Source: Dipteris shenzhenensis
Lineage: Eukaryota; Polypodiophyta; Polypodiopsida; Gleicheniales
NCBI GenBank assembly: GCA_047967505.1
Contig: CM106540.1
Length of the DNA stretch: 64,000 nucleotides
Strand: one strand, 5' to 3'
Below, piece after piece: positions 21,275 through 31,985 of the stretch. The notes under the pieces are model-generated. The model was not told the origin of the DNA and made no database searches. It saw only the letters and a list, made by a program, of their open reading frames with translations. The stretch's first letter is position 1. Every line of letters begins with the position of its first letter. Position numbers and translations under genes: made by a program.

Positions 21275-21345
21275 GAGAGAGTGGGAGAGAGAGAGACAGA
21301 GAGACAAAAGAAAGACAGGGGAGAGAAAGAGAAGCACGCTAGCCC
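20880..21345. repeat. (GA)n microsatellite cluster
   Basis: Long interrupted GA tracts with embedded repeats of GCACG(T/G)GC..TCG/GTGGCAGC and CATGC(A/G)TGCATG. The many apparent frames here are low-complexity artefacts. Confidence 0.95.
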
Positions 21346-21352
21346 AGCAATA

Positions 21353-21478
21353 TGTATACACATACATATATATAGGTTCATATATCTATATCTATTTATA
21401 TATGAACCTATATATATGTATATGTATACATACATACATACATACATGCATGCATATATACATACATACATACATACA

Positions 21479-21514
<36 letters not shown>

Positions 21515-21530
21515 TATATATGTCAATGCA
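21353..21530. repeat. (CATA)n / (TA)n microsatellite
   Basis: About 100 bases of CATA tetranucleotides and flanking TATA runs. It includes an inverted pair (TATATATAGGTTCATATAT and ATATATGAACCTATATATAT near 21369-21417). Confidence 0.95.
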
Positions 21531-22529
21531 TCGATGGCCCACGTTGGTCCCACCTTGCTTGTACTGGTGATTTTTTTTAAATAATTGTCGCCATGTACCA
21601 TGTTGCAAACCTCACAATGATTGCACTAATTTTGTATCCGCTAGTGCATGTGAACCTCACACACACACACACATGCACACACACACCTAGAGAGAGAGAG
21701 AGAGAGACATCATACATACTTTATGTATGTATATCTATATACATTTTTTTTGTTTTTATTTTTTTCTAAAAGAATGATTAAAGGGGTGCTCAACCTATTT
21801 ACGTACATATATAGATCTGATGTGTGTATGTATGTATGTATGTATGTGAAAGCATGGATAGGTGGTACCACTTTTCTCATTTTTTGAAGTCTTTCACATG
21901 GTGGGTTTTGTGGTGTTAAAAACACATTTTCCAACATGGGGGGAAGAGTTTTAAAATTTTAAAAACTGGTATTATGAGAAATGTAGGCCATCCAAGAAGT
22001 GCCATCAGACCTACCACTTGACTTTGTTGACCACTTCAATGAACTCTCCACTTCACTCTACTCTCACTTTGAGCTTCTCTCTCTCTCTGTCTCTCTCTGT
22101 CTCTCTCTCTGTCTCTGTCTCTGTCTCTCTGTCTCTCTCTCTCTCTCACCCACTCAGTCAATCACTTCGAATGTGGTTCTTTTTCTTCCTCGCCTGCAAA
22201 TCTCTCTCGTTTCCTATTTCTCTCTCTCATGGCAAGTATCTAGAGTTGTTCCAAGACTCTCTCTCTCTCACGACATCCTAAGTAGATGGCTATACAGAAT
22301 GAAAATCCTCCAAGAAAGTCTGCCAGGAAGTATGTGTGCCTTGATGATGCTGGACTAGAAGTGTCTTTGTCAAAATCCCTTTCTCAAGGGAAGGTGTTCT
22401 ATCCTTCATTGTTCATACATAATTCTAATAGAGGCACATGGTCCTCATTTAGTCTTGATGCTTCAGTTTGTTGTATGGTTTTCTATGCAGGAAGTGCTAA
22501 GCGATTGAAATATTGTGACACCAAAAACT
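21531..22529. other. Spacer with short AC, GA, GTAT and CT repeats
   Basis: Contains (AC)n at about 21658-21686, GA at 21692-21708, TATG repeats near 21822-21848 and (CT)n at 22078-22146. Open frames through the CT tract are low complexity. No gene is supported. Confidence 0.5.
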
Positions 22530-22877
22530 TGTGAAGATAGTGGGAGAGAGGGAAGGAGTCTCACTTGCGGCTTTCTCACATGCACAATGGGGGAATACAC
22601 ACACAGGTGGAGGCTGAAAACAGTTTTCCTCTTCTTAGTTGTGAAAGCCAAAAGAACTCTAGTACAAAGAAATAGAAGAACCCTATATGTGGGTCTCAAA
22701 CCAAACTCAACTAAGGTGGCATACTAACTGAGCCACAAACTAGAGTAGATAAGGATAGCTGTCATCCAGCTATTATTCGTGGGCGGTGTACCAACCGCGT
22801 CTGCAGCTAACAAGTCGGTGACATAAATGCACAACGGTCACCCTGGCATATCGCGAGTGGAGCTCGATATATCAACA
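22530..22877 (-). repeat. Copia-3 3' LTR (348 bp)
   Basis: Begins TGTTGATATATCGAGC on the complement right after the purine-rich tract GAGCTCGAGGGGGAG (22892-22878) and ends TTCACA. It matches the Copia-1 5' LTR throughout. Confidence 0.92.
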
Positions 22878-23300
22878 CTCCCCCTCGAGCTCAATCCCAA
22901 TTCCTGCACACCAAGTAGGTCTCTGAACTTGCGCAGCTTCTCTGCACCCAATGCTTTCGTGAATATGTCAGCTACTTGATCCTCTGTGCTGACATAAACT
23001 AGATCAATAAGACCTAGTAAAACCTTCTCCCGTACATAGTGATAATGCACCTCAACGTGCTTTGTTCTAGCATGATAGAGTGGGTTATTTGCCAAGTGTA
23101 TACTGCTCATGTTGTCACAATAAATGACAACTGGCCCATCTGTAGACTGATGCATATCATAGAGTAGCTTATGCAACCAAGATACCTCGCATGCAGCCAT
23201 TGCTGCACCCCTGTACTCAGCCTTTGTGCTCGACAAGGCAACTGTAGGCTATTTCTTGCTGCTCCAAGTGACTATAGCACTCCCAAAAGAGAACGCATAT
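22878..23300 (-). pseudogene. Copia-3 RNase H
   Basis: MSSTKAEYRGAAMAACEVSW, YCDNMSSIHLANNPLYHART and HYHYVREKVLLGLIDLVYVS are the C-terminal part of the Copia RNase H, ending just before the PPT with a short linker (GVQELGLSSRG). The Glu (KAEYRG) and Asp (YCDN) positions are retained. Upstream the frame is interrupted near 23240 and 23365. Confidence 0.88.
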
Positions 23301-23362
23301 CCACTGGTAGATCGTCTATCAGAAATACTACTAGCCCAATCAGCATCAGTGTATCCATGCAA

Positions 23363-24840
23363 CTATATCTGAACCCCAGCCTCATAAAATAGTCCGTACT
23401 GCAATGTGGACTTCACATACCTAAGTATGCGTCTAGCCGCATCCAAATGCGGTTTCCTTGGAGCCTGCATAAACTGACTTACCAATCCAATAACATAGCT
23501 TAAATCTGGCCTGGTAATAGTCATATAAGTCAAACTTCCTACTATGCGTCTGTACATAGTAGGGTCTTCCAGAAGCTCACCTGCATCTGGGCTCAGCTTC
23601 ACATTTTGCTCCAAAGGAACTGAAATAGGCTTATAGCTTGTCATCCCATATTTGGACAGCATGTCCAATCCATACTTCCTCTGCAAGAGCTGTATCCCAC
23701 TTGGTAATCTAATCACCTCAATGCCCAAGAAATAACGCAGCTCTCCCAAATCCTTCATCTCAATCTTCTGCTTCAATAGCATTTTCACATGAAGGATATC
23801 TTCATCACTATCACCTGTGATGATCAAATCATCAACATAAATGACAAGCAGCATAATCCCTTTCTCTGTTTTTCTCACATCGAGTGAGAAATCTGCCTTG
23901 GAAATCTGAAAGCCAATAGTGACAAGATACTATCCTATCTTGTCAGACCATGCTCTAGGTGCTTGCTTCAAGCATACAAGGCTTTCTTCAACCTGCAAAC
24001 AAACTCAGGATGAATAGCATGAACATAACCTGCTAGCTGCTCCATAAAGACCTCTTCTTGCAAATCACCATGCAAGAAGGCATTCTTTACATCCATCTGG
24101 TGTAAAGACCATCCCTTTGATGCAACCATAGCAATGACTGCTCTTACAATTGCCATTCTTGCAACCGGACTGAATGTTTCTTCATAATCAATGCCGTATG
24201 TCTGTGCATACCCCTTGACAACTAATCTTGCCTTGTATCTGTTCACAGAACCATCTGCATTGTGCTTGATCTTATAAACCAGCTTACAACCAATTGCATT
24301 CTTGTTTTTAGGCAAAGGCACCAATTCCCATGTAGCATTGGCTTCCAAGGCATCCATTTCTTCATCCATGGCTTTCTCCCATTTTTCATTTCCCATGGCT
24401 TGCTCAAAAGAAGTGGGTTCTGGTTCCTGTATCACTTTGACCATATAGGCATAGTGAATGGCTATAAATCCATCATATTTTAGCCTATCCACAGGATACC
24501 TAGCTCTGGTAGACCTACGCAAAACAGGCTCACTTTCAAGTGCTCTCAAAATATCCGTGGTCTTCCTTACTCCAGGTGTAACAACAGAAGGAATACCCAA
24601 CTCATCATCAATGCTTTGTTCTGAGCCACTAGATTCACCATCCACATAAGAGTGACCTGCATTCACATCAAACATGGGCTGATCTACCTTCTCTTTTCCT
24701 TTTTGTGATACCTGCGTACCACTATCTGCATTGCTTTGAGGAGATTCTCCTGATCTCAATCTGCCTGTCCATGGCGAAGTATGTGAACCACTGCTAGAGG
24801 ACACTGCCAGTCCACTGATATTTTGTGACTGTTGCATGGA
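23363..24840 (-). pseudogene. Copia-3 reverse transcriptase with N-terminal linker
   Basis: One open part (24837-23968) has a Ser-rich linker, then ALEANATWELVPLPKNKNAI, GCKLVYKIKHNADGSVNRYK and MDVKNAFLHGDLQEEVFMEQ. After a break near 23960 the second part (23878-23363) reads MLLVIYVDDLIITGDSDEDI, with the YVDD catalytic site, KDLGELRYFLGIEVIRLPSG and YMTITRPDLSYVIGLVSQFM. The thumb/connection segment is the source of the patch seen in Copia-2. Non-functional because of the frame breaks. Confidence 0.9.
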
Positions 24841-24935
24841 ATTCTATGCAGCATTACCATTTTGTGCATCTACATCAATCATCACATTTATTGGTTTATA
24901 CTAGCTGCTCATCTCATCAAAAACAACATCTCTGC

Positions 24936-25530
24936 TCACTGTAAACTTACGAGTAGAAGGGTTATAGCATCTATACCCTTTCTGCTGCAGAGAATAACCA
25001 ATAAAGATGCATTCTCAGCTTTTAGATCCAACTTGGACCTCAACTCATCTGGCACATGAACATAGGCAATGCAACCAAAAATTTTCAAATGAGAAATGTC
25101 TGGTTTCCTACCAGTATACATCTCCTCTGGTGTCATGCCATGTATTGCTGCAGTGGGAGTCCTATTCATTATGTAAGCTGCTGTAGCAACTGCTTCAGCC
25201 CAATAATAATCTGGTAGATCCTTCTCATTTAGCATGGCCCTAGATACCTCTCCAATATGCCTGTTTTTCCTTTTTGCAATTCCATTTTGCTGTGGGCTAT
25301 GACTGCATGAATATTGCTCCTTTATGCCATGCTCCTGCAAGAACCTTGCAAACTCATTTGAGAGGTACTCTCCCCCTCCATCTAACCTTAGGCATTTTAT
25401 TTGCAGGCCTGTTTCTTTTTCAACCATAGCTTTAAAAGCTGTGAAGTGCCCAAACACTTCACTTTTCTTTTTCATAAAATACACCCAAACTTTTCTGCTG
25501 AAGTCATCAATAAAAGTGACAAAATAGTGA
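24936..25530 (-). pseudogene. Copia-3 integrase core (5' truncated)
   Basis: HYFVTFIDDFSRKVWVYFMK, CLRLDGGGEYLSNEFARFLQ (second catalytic Asp is LDGG here, SDGG in Copia-1), PQQNGIAKRKNRHIGEVSRA (the catalytic Glu position is Lys: AKRKN versus VERKN), YYWAEAVATAAYIMNRTPTA and [18 protein letters not shown]. The first Asp region is missing at the junction. A frameshift follows. Confidence 0.88.
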
Positions 25531-26302
25531 CAACTATGCCTGTGTCCACTTAGCAAAATCTTCGAAATTGAAAAATAATAGCCAATAACGCTTTACAATG
25601 ATGAGATGAAAAAAAATAAAACTATGATGTATCCATGATTAACAATTACACTGTGCCCAGTGAAACTCTGACTCTGATCTGTCATCTGTCATCCAAAACT
25701 TTTCTCATAGGGTTGTGTTGTGAGTGTAAAACTGCATGTGAACATAGGACTGACGTCGATCTAGTCGGGAATTTTGGAGCATGGCTTTGATTGGTTGTTT
25801 TGGAGTTCTCTCCTCTATGGATAAATGAATCTATGCTAATCTAAGCTAGACCAACCGTTGAATCGAAGAAAAAGCAAGAAATAATTTCTTTTTCATATTC
25901 ATTTTAATAGGTTACCTGCAAGACAAGAGTTATAAACAAAATTTAATTCTTTTCATATACAATTAAAGTATATTTAATTTAGCAAGACATTTTAAACTAG
26001 ATTAAATATACTTTAAATATAAATTGATACTAAAATAAATTAAAAATTAAAAATATAAATCCATTATTTAAGATATTTAAATTTAAATTAAAAAATACAA
26101 AAATTATTTATTAAATTCATTACTTTTGATTTAAATTAAAAAAATACAAACTAATGAAATAAATATTATGTAAATGCATAAATTATAAACTAAGGTAAAA
26201 TAATTAAAAATAAAATGATAAGCTAACATAAAATAATTAAATTATAAAAATACATTAATTAATAAGCAAGAAATAATGTAAGGAGTAAAGCCTCAATGGT
26301 GA
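25531..26302. repeat. LTR-like direct repeat R1
   Basis: Starts near TGCCTGTGTCCACTTAGCAA and ends near AGTAAAGCCTCAATGG. It recurs as R2 at 27103-27930 with scattered substitutions and one about 52-bp indel. Very AT-rich (TTTAAATTTAAATTAAAAAA) in its second half. TG...CA type ends can be drawn on either strand. Confidence 0.8.
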
Positions 26303-26373
26303 AATGGTAGACATCCAGAAAATCTTTCACCTACTTGTGCCCTCCCTACTCTTGACTGAATTAATGGTCTATC

Positions 26374-26906
26374 TTGAGTGATGATGTCTTAAAGTACTCA
26401 ACCATAATCTTTTTATGCAACCTATTTGCCTCTACACTCGGAAATGTACTCCATTCATCCATGAGAACCTGTAATGGACTTTGTAATTCTATAAAGTTTG
26501 ATGGTGGAGGAGGTGCCATTGCGAACCTGTTTAGATCTCTTGATAAGATAAAATGATAGCCCCCAATATTAGGTTGTGAACTTCACAAAAATATCTAGGT
26601 ATGGGCTCTTTGCTTCCATCATAATTCCCACAACCATGCTAGAAGTTATATCTTTCTTAGAAAAGCTTGCATTCCATGGCTCCTCATTTTTCTCATATCT
26701 TTCCTTGACATGATAAGATCTAGCTCAATTTTTCTTTGAATGAGAAACCAAACTTTTCTTCCCATGTGCATGTGAGTCCACTTTCCTTCAAAGTTATCAG
26801 GGGCATACTCTTTCCCATTGAAATGTAAGGTGGTGCTAGAGGCAAAAGCTCTAATCTCTTGAGAGTGCTCCATAATCATTGAAAACCCTACATGAAAATA
26901 ATTCAC
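26374..26906 (-). pseudogene. Unrecognised coding remnant between R1 and R2
   Basis: On the complement: HSQEIRAFASSTTLHFNGKE, KWTHMHMGRKVWFLIQRKIE and RKDMRKMRSHGMQAFLRK, then after frame changes HGCGNYDGSKEPIPRYFCEV and GGYHFILSRDLNRFAMAPPP, QVLMDEWSTFPSVEANRLHK, ending TSSLKIDH*. The strings lie in order on one strand and look like one decayed protein. No domain is recognised. It may be the internal gene of an R1/R2-flanked element. Confidence 0.45.
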
Positions 26907-26957
26907 AAGACTTTCAATAAAATAGCCGATAAGGCTTTAAATTACAAACTAAAATAC

Positions 26958-27092
26958 AATACATTTTGCTCATCATACTGTAATGTGCCCAAGCTGAAAG
27001 ACAATGCATTTTGCTTATCATACTGTAATGTGCTCAAGTTGGAAGACAATGCATTTTGCCCATCATATTGTAATGTGCCCAAGCTGTAATGT
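26958..27092. repeat. 45-bp tandem repeat, three units
   Basis: Unit AATGCATTTTGC.CATCATACTGTAATGTG... repeats three times head to tail with a few mismatches. No spacer of constant length separates the units. Confidence 0.9.
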
Positions 27093-27102
27093 GTCCACTG
27101 AT

Positions 27103-27930
27103 ACAATTATGCCTGTGTCCAGTTAGCAAAATCTTTGAATGGAGAATCCAAAATAGCCTCAAAGGCTTTACAAGGCTCAATATATATACATAAATTGAAA
27201 AATAATAGCCAATAAGGGTTTACAATGATGAGATGAAAAAAAATAAAACTATGATGTGTCCATGTTTAACAATTACATTGTGCCCACTAAAACTCTGACT
27301 CTGATCTGTCATCTATCATCTAAAACTTTTCTCATAGGGTTGTGTTATGAGTGTAAAACTCCATGTGAACGTAGGACGGATGCCGATCTAGTTGGGAATT
27401 TCGGAGCATGGCTTTGATTGGTTGTTTTGGAGTTCTCTCCTCTATGGATAAACGAATCTATGCTAATCTAAGCTAGACCAACCGTTGAATCGAAGAAAAA
27501 GCAAGAAATAATTTCTTTTTCATATTCGTTTTAATAGGTTACTTGCAAGACAAGAGTTATAAACAAAATTTGATTCTTTTCATATATAATTAAAGTATAT
27601 TTAATTTAGCAAAATATTTTAAACTAAATTAAATATATTTTAAATATAAATTGATACTAAAATAAATTAAAAATTAAAAACATAAATCCATTATTTAAGA
27701 TATTTAAATTTAAATTAAAAAATAAAAAACAAATTTTTATTAAATGCATTAATTTTGATTTAAATTTAAAAAAATACAAACTAATGAAATAAATATTGTG
27801 TAAACACATAAATTATAAACTAAGGTAAAATAATTAAAAATAAAATGATAAACTAACATAAAATAATTAAATTATAAAAATACATTAATTAATAAGCAAG
27901 AAATAATGTAAGGAGTAAAGCCTCAATGGG
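27103..27930. repeat. LTR-like direct repeat R2
   Basis: Second copy of R1 in the same orientation. It ends exactly where coding sequence of family copy 2 starts (GTAAAAGGCCACAAG). Confidence 0.8.
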
Positions 27931-28208
27931 TAAAAGGCCACAAGTTGGAGAGGATTAGTATTACTTTGATGAATAAAGCCCTCAGACATGCCAAAGATAA
28001 GGAAATTAGGAAAGATTTTTGTGTGCAATCGGAAAAGCACATTTGGTGGCTTGCCGCATTTGAACTTCCTAAAGAGACACACTTATTCTTGAAATAGATC
28101 TCCAATTCCAAGTGTCATAGATGCGCAAACAAAAGGAGAGTTGCTTCAAGTTGAAGGGTTCAGATCATTTAAAGTTGAATGGCACATGGTAGGAGGCAAC
28201 ATAGAAAA
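27931..28208 (+). pseudogene. Copy 2 of the transposase-like family, 5' piece
   Basis: VKGHKLERISITLMNKAL, DFCVQSEKHIWWLAAFELPK and THLFLK, then after a one-base shift IPSVIDAQTKGELLQVEGFR and FKVEWHMVGGN. These align with copy 1 (VKGQKLERVSLTMMNRIL, WWLATFE, IPSVIKG, VEWHLVADLK). There is no intron between WWLAAFE and LPKETH, unlike copies 1 and 3. Homology ends at about 28208, where the opposite-strand piece begins. Confidence 0.8.
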
Positions 28209-28209
28209 A

Positions 28210-28620
28210 ACACGAGGTAAACAAGAATAAATTGATTGCAATTATAATTTTGAAAAAAGAAGAGACCAAAAACACCATGTAGTGAGTAATGTGTGATTCA
28301 CCCCATCCATCTACCATGGCTTCAATGAACTCTTTCATGATGACTTTATATAGTTGCACATTATCATCGTCTATGGAAGGCTTCCTCAAAATCTTTACAA
28401 GATTATCCAATTCTTTCCAAACACGTATTCTCAACCTTTACATTTCCCCCATGTAGACCCATGCTCAAGATTAAAGCTTTGACCCTTGCTATAAATGATG
28501 CCACTGTCTCCTGTGGTTTCATGTTCCATACATATACAATGTGCAAGTAAAGAAATTTATCAATGAGCCACATCTCTGCATAGAAGTTGGATAGCAACCA
28601 GAAGTCATGTTGGAAAGCGT
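28210..28620 (-). pseudogene. Copy 2 of the transposase-like family, 3' piece in inverted orientation
   Basis: Complement: WLIDKFLYLHIVYVWNMKPQ, ETVASFIARVKALILSMGLH and GGNVKV correspond to copy 1 LYIIDAYNLKPQ and IARIEKVLLDMGLH. A second open part, VWKELDNLVKILRK ... MKEFIEAMVDGWGESHITHY, leads to M followed by a GTGTTTT donor at 28275, the intron-2 position. The middle part is missing and the piece is head-to-head with the 5' piece. Confidence 0.78.
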
Positions 28621-28974
28621 TGGATCGCTAAACCAAATGTACTTTGACGTTAATTAAAATCGCACTTCAATATTTCTTGTGGACATTTCATTAATTGGAT
28701 CTTTTTTCTAAAAAACAAGCATTAAATTTTATACTTGTGGACCCAACAAGGCCGAGCGATGAGAAAAGGTTGGGGGAGTCACCTCACGGGAGCTCAAGGG
28801 GAATTTCAAAGACCCCTTAAATAAGTTTTTTCCCCCAAAACAAACACCCCTCCTCTTTACGTAAAATTTTCCTAAAGTTGAATGAAAAAACCCAATGTTT
28901 TAATAAACTAAGTAATTTTTTTGATAAATATCCCTTCTTTACAATACACATGGTACACTAATATTTTGTGAGGT
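28621..28974. other. No recognisable gene
   Basis: AT-rich sequence leading into a G-run region. Nothing supportable on either strand. Confidence 0.4.
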
Positions 28975-29075
28975 TAACCCCCGAGGGGATGATGACAAAT
29001 AGGGGGGGGAGGAGGGGTTGACTCAAGGGGGGTAAAGGGGGAAAGGGCGGGGGGGGGGAGGGGGGCTAACTAATA
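28975..29075. repeat. G-run rich tract
   Basis: Several runs of 5-9 guanines (AGGGGGGGG, GCGGGGGGGG) within about 100 bp on the + strand. This could form G-quadruplexes. It directly precedes a TATA box. A similar G-run plus TATA arrangement occurs at about 59630-59800. Confidence 0.8.
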
Positions 29076-29100
29076 ATGATGCACAAAATAAATATACCCC

Positions 29101-29109
29101 TATATATAT
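29101..29109 (+). promoter_or_regulatory. TATA box
   Basis: CCCCTATATATATGC about 100 bp before the ATG at 29205, followed by a CT/CA-rich leader like many plant 5' leaders. Confidence 0.5.
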
Positions 29110-29204
29110 GCAAATACCTTCATTTTCTCAGTACCACCAATACTCTCTTATACTAGTACATTCCTTCCTACCATCACATCTCCCATAGCTCCACCATCAT
29201 CGAC

Positions 29205-29552
29205 ATGGCAAGAACAAAGCAGACTAGAAGGCTGGTTGATTTTAAAACAAAGCTCCCAATCCCTCCTGATGTATACAATGCAATGATGGAAGAGAGAAGA
29301 AAGAGGAGGCAAGACAAGGAGGAGGAGAGGATAGAAACCAATGAGCAAACAAATGATGATGAAGAATATCATGGGGAGCAACCAAATCCTCAGAATCAGC
29401 CCAAGGCACCTCAAGAGCCAGAAAGCAGACTAGAAGCACAAGAGCGTAAAAGATGCAAATTGGAAGAATGGGCCAGAGGACAAGAAGATGCTAGGCAAAT
29501 GCGGATTCAATTGGCTCAACAACAAAGGGCACAAATGGAGAGCCAACAATGA
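29205..29552 (+). CDS. Small acidic/Gln-rich ORF with a histone H3-like N-terminus
   Basis: 115 codons from an ATG in good context (CGACATGG). The first seven residues MARTKQT equal the histone H3 N-terminus, then RRLVDFKTKLPIPPDVYNAM diverges. The rest is charged and low complexity (MEERRKRRQDKEEERIE, then RKRCKLEEWARGQEDARQMR) and probably coiled coil. There is no histone fold. It has its own TATA-like box. Whether it is expressed is unknown; alternatives are a chance match or an H3/CENH3 gene remnant with a foreign C-terminus. Confidence 0.5.
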   Translation: MARTKQTRRLVDFKTKLPIPPDVYNAMMEERRKRRQDKEEERIETNEQTNDDEEYHGEQPNPQNQPKAPQEPESRLEAQERKRCKLEEWARGQEDARQMRIQLAQQQRAQMESQQ

Positions 29553-29649
29553 CGACCCGCATGGCACAATGCTACTAAAGACTTTCCACATTCTAGATAG
29601 GGTGGAAAATGTTTGCCAAAATTTTGTTTTTTTAAATGTATTTGTTTCT

Positions 29650-29850
29650 TGTGTGTGTGATGGGGGGGTGTCTGTGTGATGGGGGTTGTGTGTGTGATGG
29701 GGGGAAAGATATGTCCCCATTTAGCCCAAAGTCGCGCCTGCATGCAGCAAGGCCTCCCGGGGGCTTTTTTATGTTTTTTTTTTGGGGGGGATGCATCCCC
29801 CATCACACACACACACACACACCCATCACACACACACACACATCACAACG
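29650..29850. repeat. Inverted GT/AC-rich repeat
   Basis: TGTGTGTGATGGGGG motifs at 29651-29703 are mirrored as CCCCCATCACACACACAC at 29796-29843, giving a long imperfect hairpin with a loop of about 90 bp. Confidence 0.8.
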
Positions 29851-31480
29851 CCGACCACATAGTTCAAGGTGCCAACCGCATACTTCAAGGCCAACCTCAC
29901 AGTTCAAGGCTTCTCTTTAGCATTATTTTCTTTTGCATGCCGTGTCTAGGATGGTTTACAAAGTCCATCTCAATCATTAGTGCATAGTCATTGGTCAATT
30001 GCATCCACCCACCATAGTGCCACCTCCCCACAATTGAGTGCCACCTCCACTCGCAATTGTCAATTCATACAAGCACATACATGCATGTTGCACATCAGCA
30101 CATCCCATGCCATATCTTTTATTACTCTTTACTTGTGAAGCATGATTAAAAGTTAAATTTTTTCTCATATGTTAATTAAGCATACCCATACATGAATTTG
30201 GAATTCAAACTCTCTTCAAACATATTAACACAGAGACGTATGTCATGGCCACCTTTCGATCAAAGAGGCAAAATTTTTGCCCAAATCAATTTGCTTCTTC
30301 ATGCTTGAAATGTGTCCCAATTTATATACAAAGTTGGGATGCACTTTGAATCATGGTTTCATATGTGATGTTATTCACATCATTTTGATGCCATTACAAC
30401 CATTTTAATCCATTATTGCTCATAGCTATCAGTGCATTTGTCAACATATATGAGCATACCTTACCATTTTGTATCAAACTTTATTACAGTCATCACCAAT
30501 GCCTTTAGAATATCAAGGCACACTTCTAAAGCAATTTTGGCCATTCCTAGCATACTTTACAACTTTTTACACCATAAGGGCCTACATCTTCAATTGTGTA
30601 ACTAGATTTTATAATGATCCAATGGTTGTGAGAGCCCAATTCTACTTTTGAATGCGTTAGGGAAATTTGGGGCTCATTTTGGGGCCCTTAGAGAATCCAC
30701 TTAAGAATATTCTCTGAAAAAAAGGGGGCATCAAATGTTTTTGCAAATTAGAACCTACTCTTTGAAAGGTTTCCAATTATGTATACCATGATGGGGTTTG
30801 GACATGGGAATGAAAAGATACAAGGAATATTCCTTTCTTATAGGAGAATATTCATGGGAATGAAAAGAATATTTATTTCAAGTCAAAAGGTGTAAGATTA
30901 CGAATCAGAAGGCAAAACAAGTTTGCCTCCTCTCATTGTCTTTGATCATGGTGCTAGTGCACCCTCCACCTCTCAATGGGTGGCTTGGTATATCTCCTTC
31001 ACAAGCTCACTTTCCTTGTCTATTTTGTAAATACACTTCTTGTAGCTCATCAATCACTCGTCCTTGTCTACGATTGCAACTGAAAAGGACTTCTTGCTTC
31101 TTCCATTGGTGCTATAGATGTAAGTATTAATAGTTCTCATGTAGAACACATAAATAGAGTGCTCTAGACACATAGCTAGCCTCTTTATGGTTGTGCTCTA
31201 TGGATTCCCTAGAGAAGTTGAAAAGGGGATAAGGATTTTAGAGAAATCTTTTCTATGTTGTTGGGGCCCAGGCCAAATTCTAAGTCTTGCATTTGTGCAT
31301 GACCTTTGGCCTCTCTATGATCTCTTGCATTAGCTCCCTAAAAATTTGGACGTAACAAGCTATGAATACAAGAATAGATAGTGGTATAGCAAAAACAATC
31401 AACAATATTGAGCTATACAAATATCATGTTTGCAAGATTTTCTCAACAAGGATCATAATCACTCAGCAATGTATAGGCCG
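29851..31480. other. Long stretch without a supported gene
   Basis: Moderately AT-rich sequence. Short frames show no family resemblance. No element ends were recognised. Confidence 0.4.
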
Positions 31481-31622
31481 TTTTTTGACACTAATTTCGA
31501 CCTTTTTTACACTAAAATTTTTTCATTAAAGGATAAAAAGGTCGGTAATTACGTTAGGATTAGTGTCAAAAAATGTACGTCAGTATAAATTCGTTGGTAT
31601 ATACCAACACCCGTAGTGTTGG
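31481..31622. repeat. Cluster of hairpins (MITE-like)
   Basis: TTTTTTGACACTAAT (31481-31495) is perfectly inverted at 31559-31573. Just downstream TTGGTATATACCAA (31594-31607) is a perfect palindrome that overlaps the hairpin CCAACACCCGTAGTGTTGG (31604-31622). No open frame is preserved. Confidence 0.8.
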
Positions 31623-31760
31623 TAAAGGTCGATATATACAGTAAAAAAATTTTGTGGGGCAAAATAGGGCTTGTTGTAGCCCCATTTTGCCCCACTAATT
31701 GTTTTTTTTTTCATTACAAAAGAATATTTACAAGCAAACATGCGAGATAAAAATCTCAAA

Positions 31761-31955
31761 CCTTGTTTGTTACAAAATTTCCCTTTCGAAAAAGGTGATA
31801 CAAAATCGCTCAAACAAGCCGACAGACAAAAGCATATACATGTTGAAGTATATACAACCTTGTTTGTTACAAAATTTCCCTTTCGAAAAAGGTGATACAA
31901 AATCGCTCAAACAAGCCGATAGACAAAGGCATATACATGCCGAAGTATATACAAA
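31761..31955. repeat. 97-bp tandem duplication
   Basis: The unit beginning CCTTGTTTGTTACAAAATTT occurs twice (31761 and 31858) with only a few differences, just downstream of the minus-strand gene ending at 31986. Followed by a (TAC)n / TGC triplet run. Confidence 0.9.
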
Positions 31956-31985
31956 CTACTACTACTACTACTGTTGCTGCTGCTA

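Larger units (their letters stand above)
22530..25531 (-). mobile_element. Copia-3: 3' half of a Ty1/Copia retrotransposon
   Basis: On the complement: integrase core (from about 25530), RT, RNase H, PPT and 3' LTR. It is truncated at its 5' side within integrase, where an LTR-like repeat begins (about 25531). It shares LTR and integrase sequence with Copia-1. Gag, protease and 5' LTR are missing. Confidence 0.92.

Noticed and set aside
20970-21600. Several 60-190 residue open frames on both strands
   Set aside because: They translate GA, CT and CATA microsatellites into Ser-Leu, Arg-Glu or Tyr-Ile-His repeats and have no coding character.
26280-26320. tRNA gene near GCCTCAATGGTGAAATGG
   Set aside because: An A-box-like string is present but no B box or cloverleaf could be drawn.
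26958-27092. CRISPR-like array
   Set aside because: The 45-bp units are directly adjacent with no unique spacers, and the context is eukaryotic.
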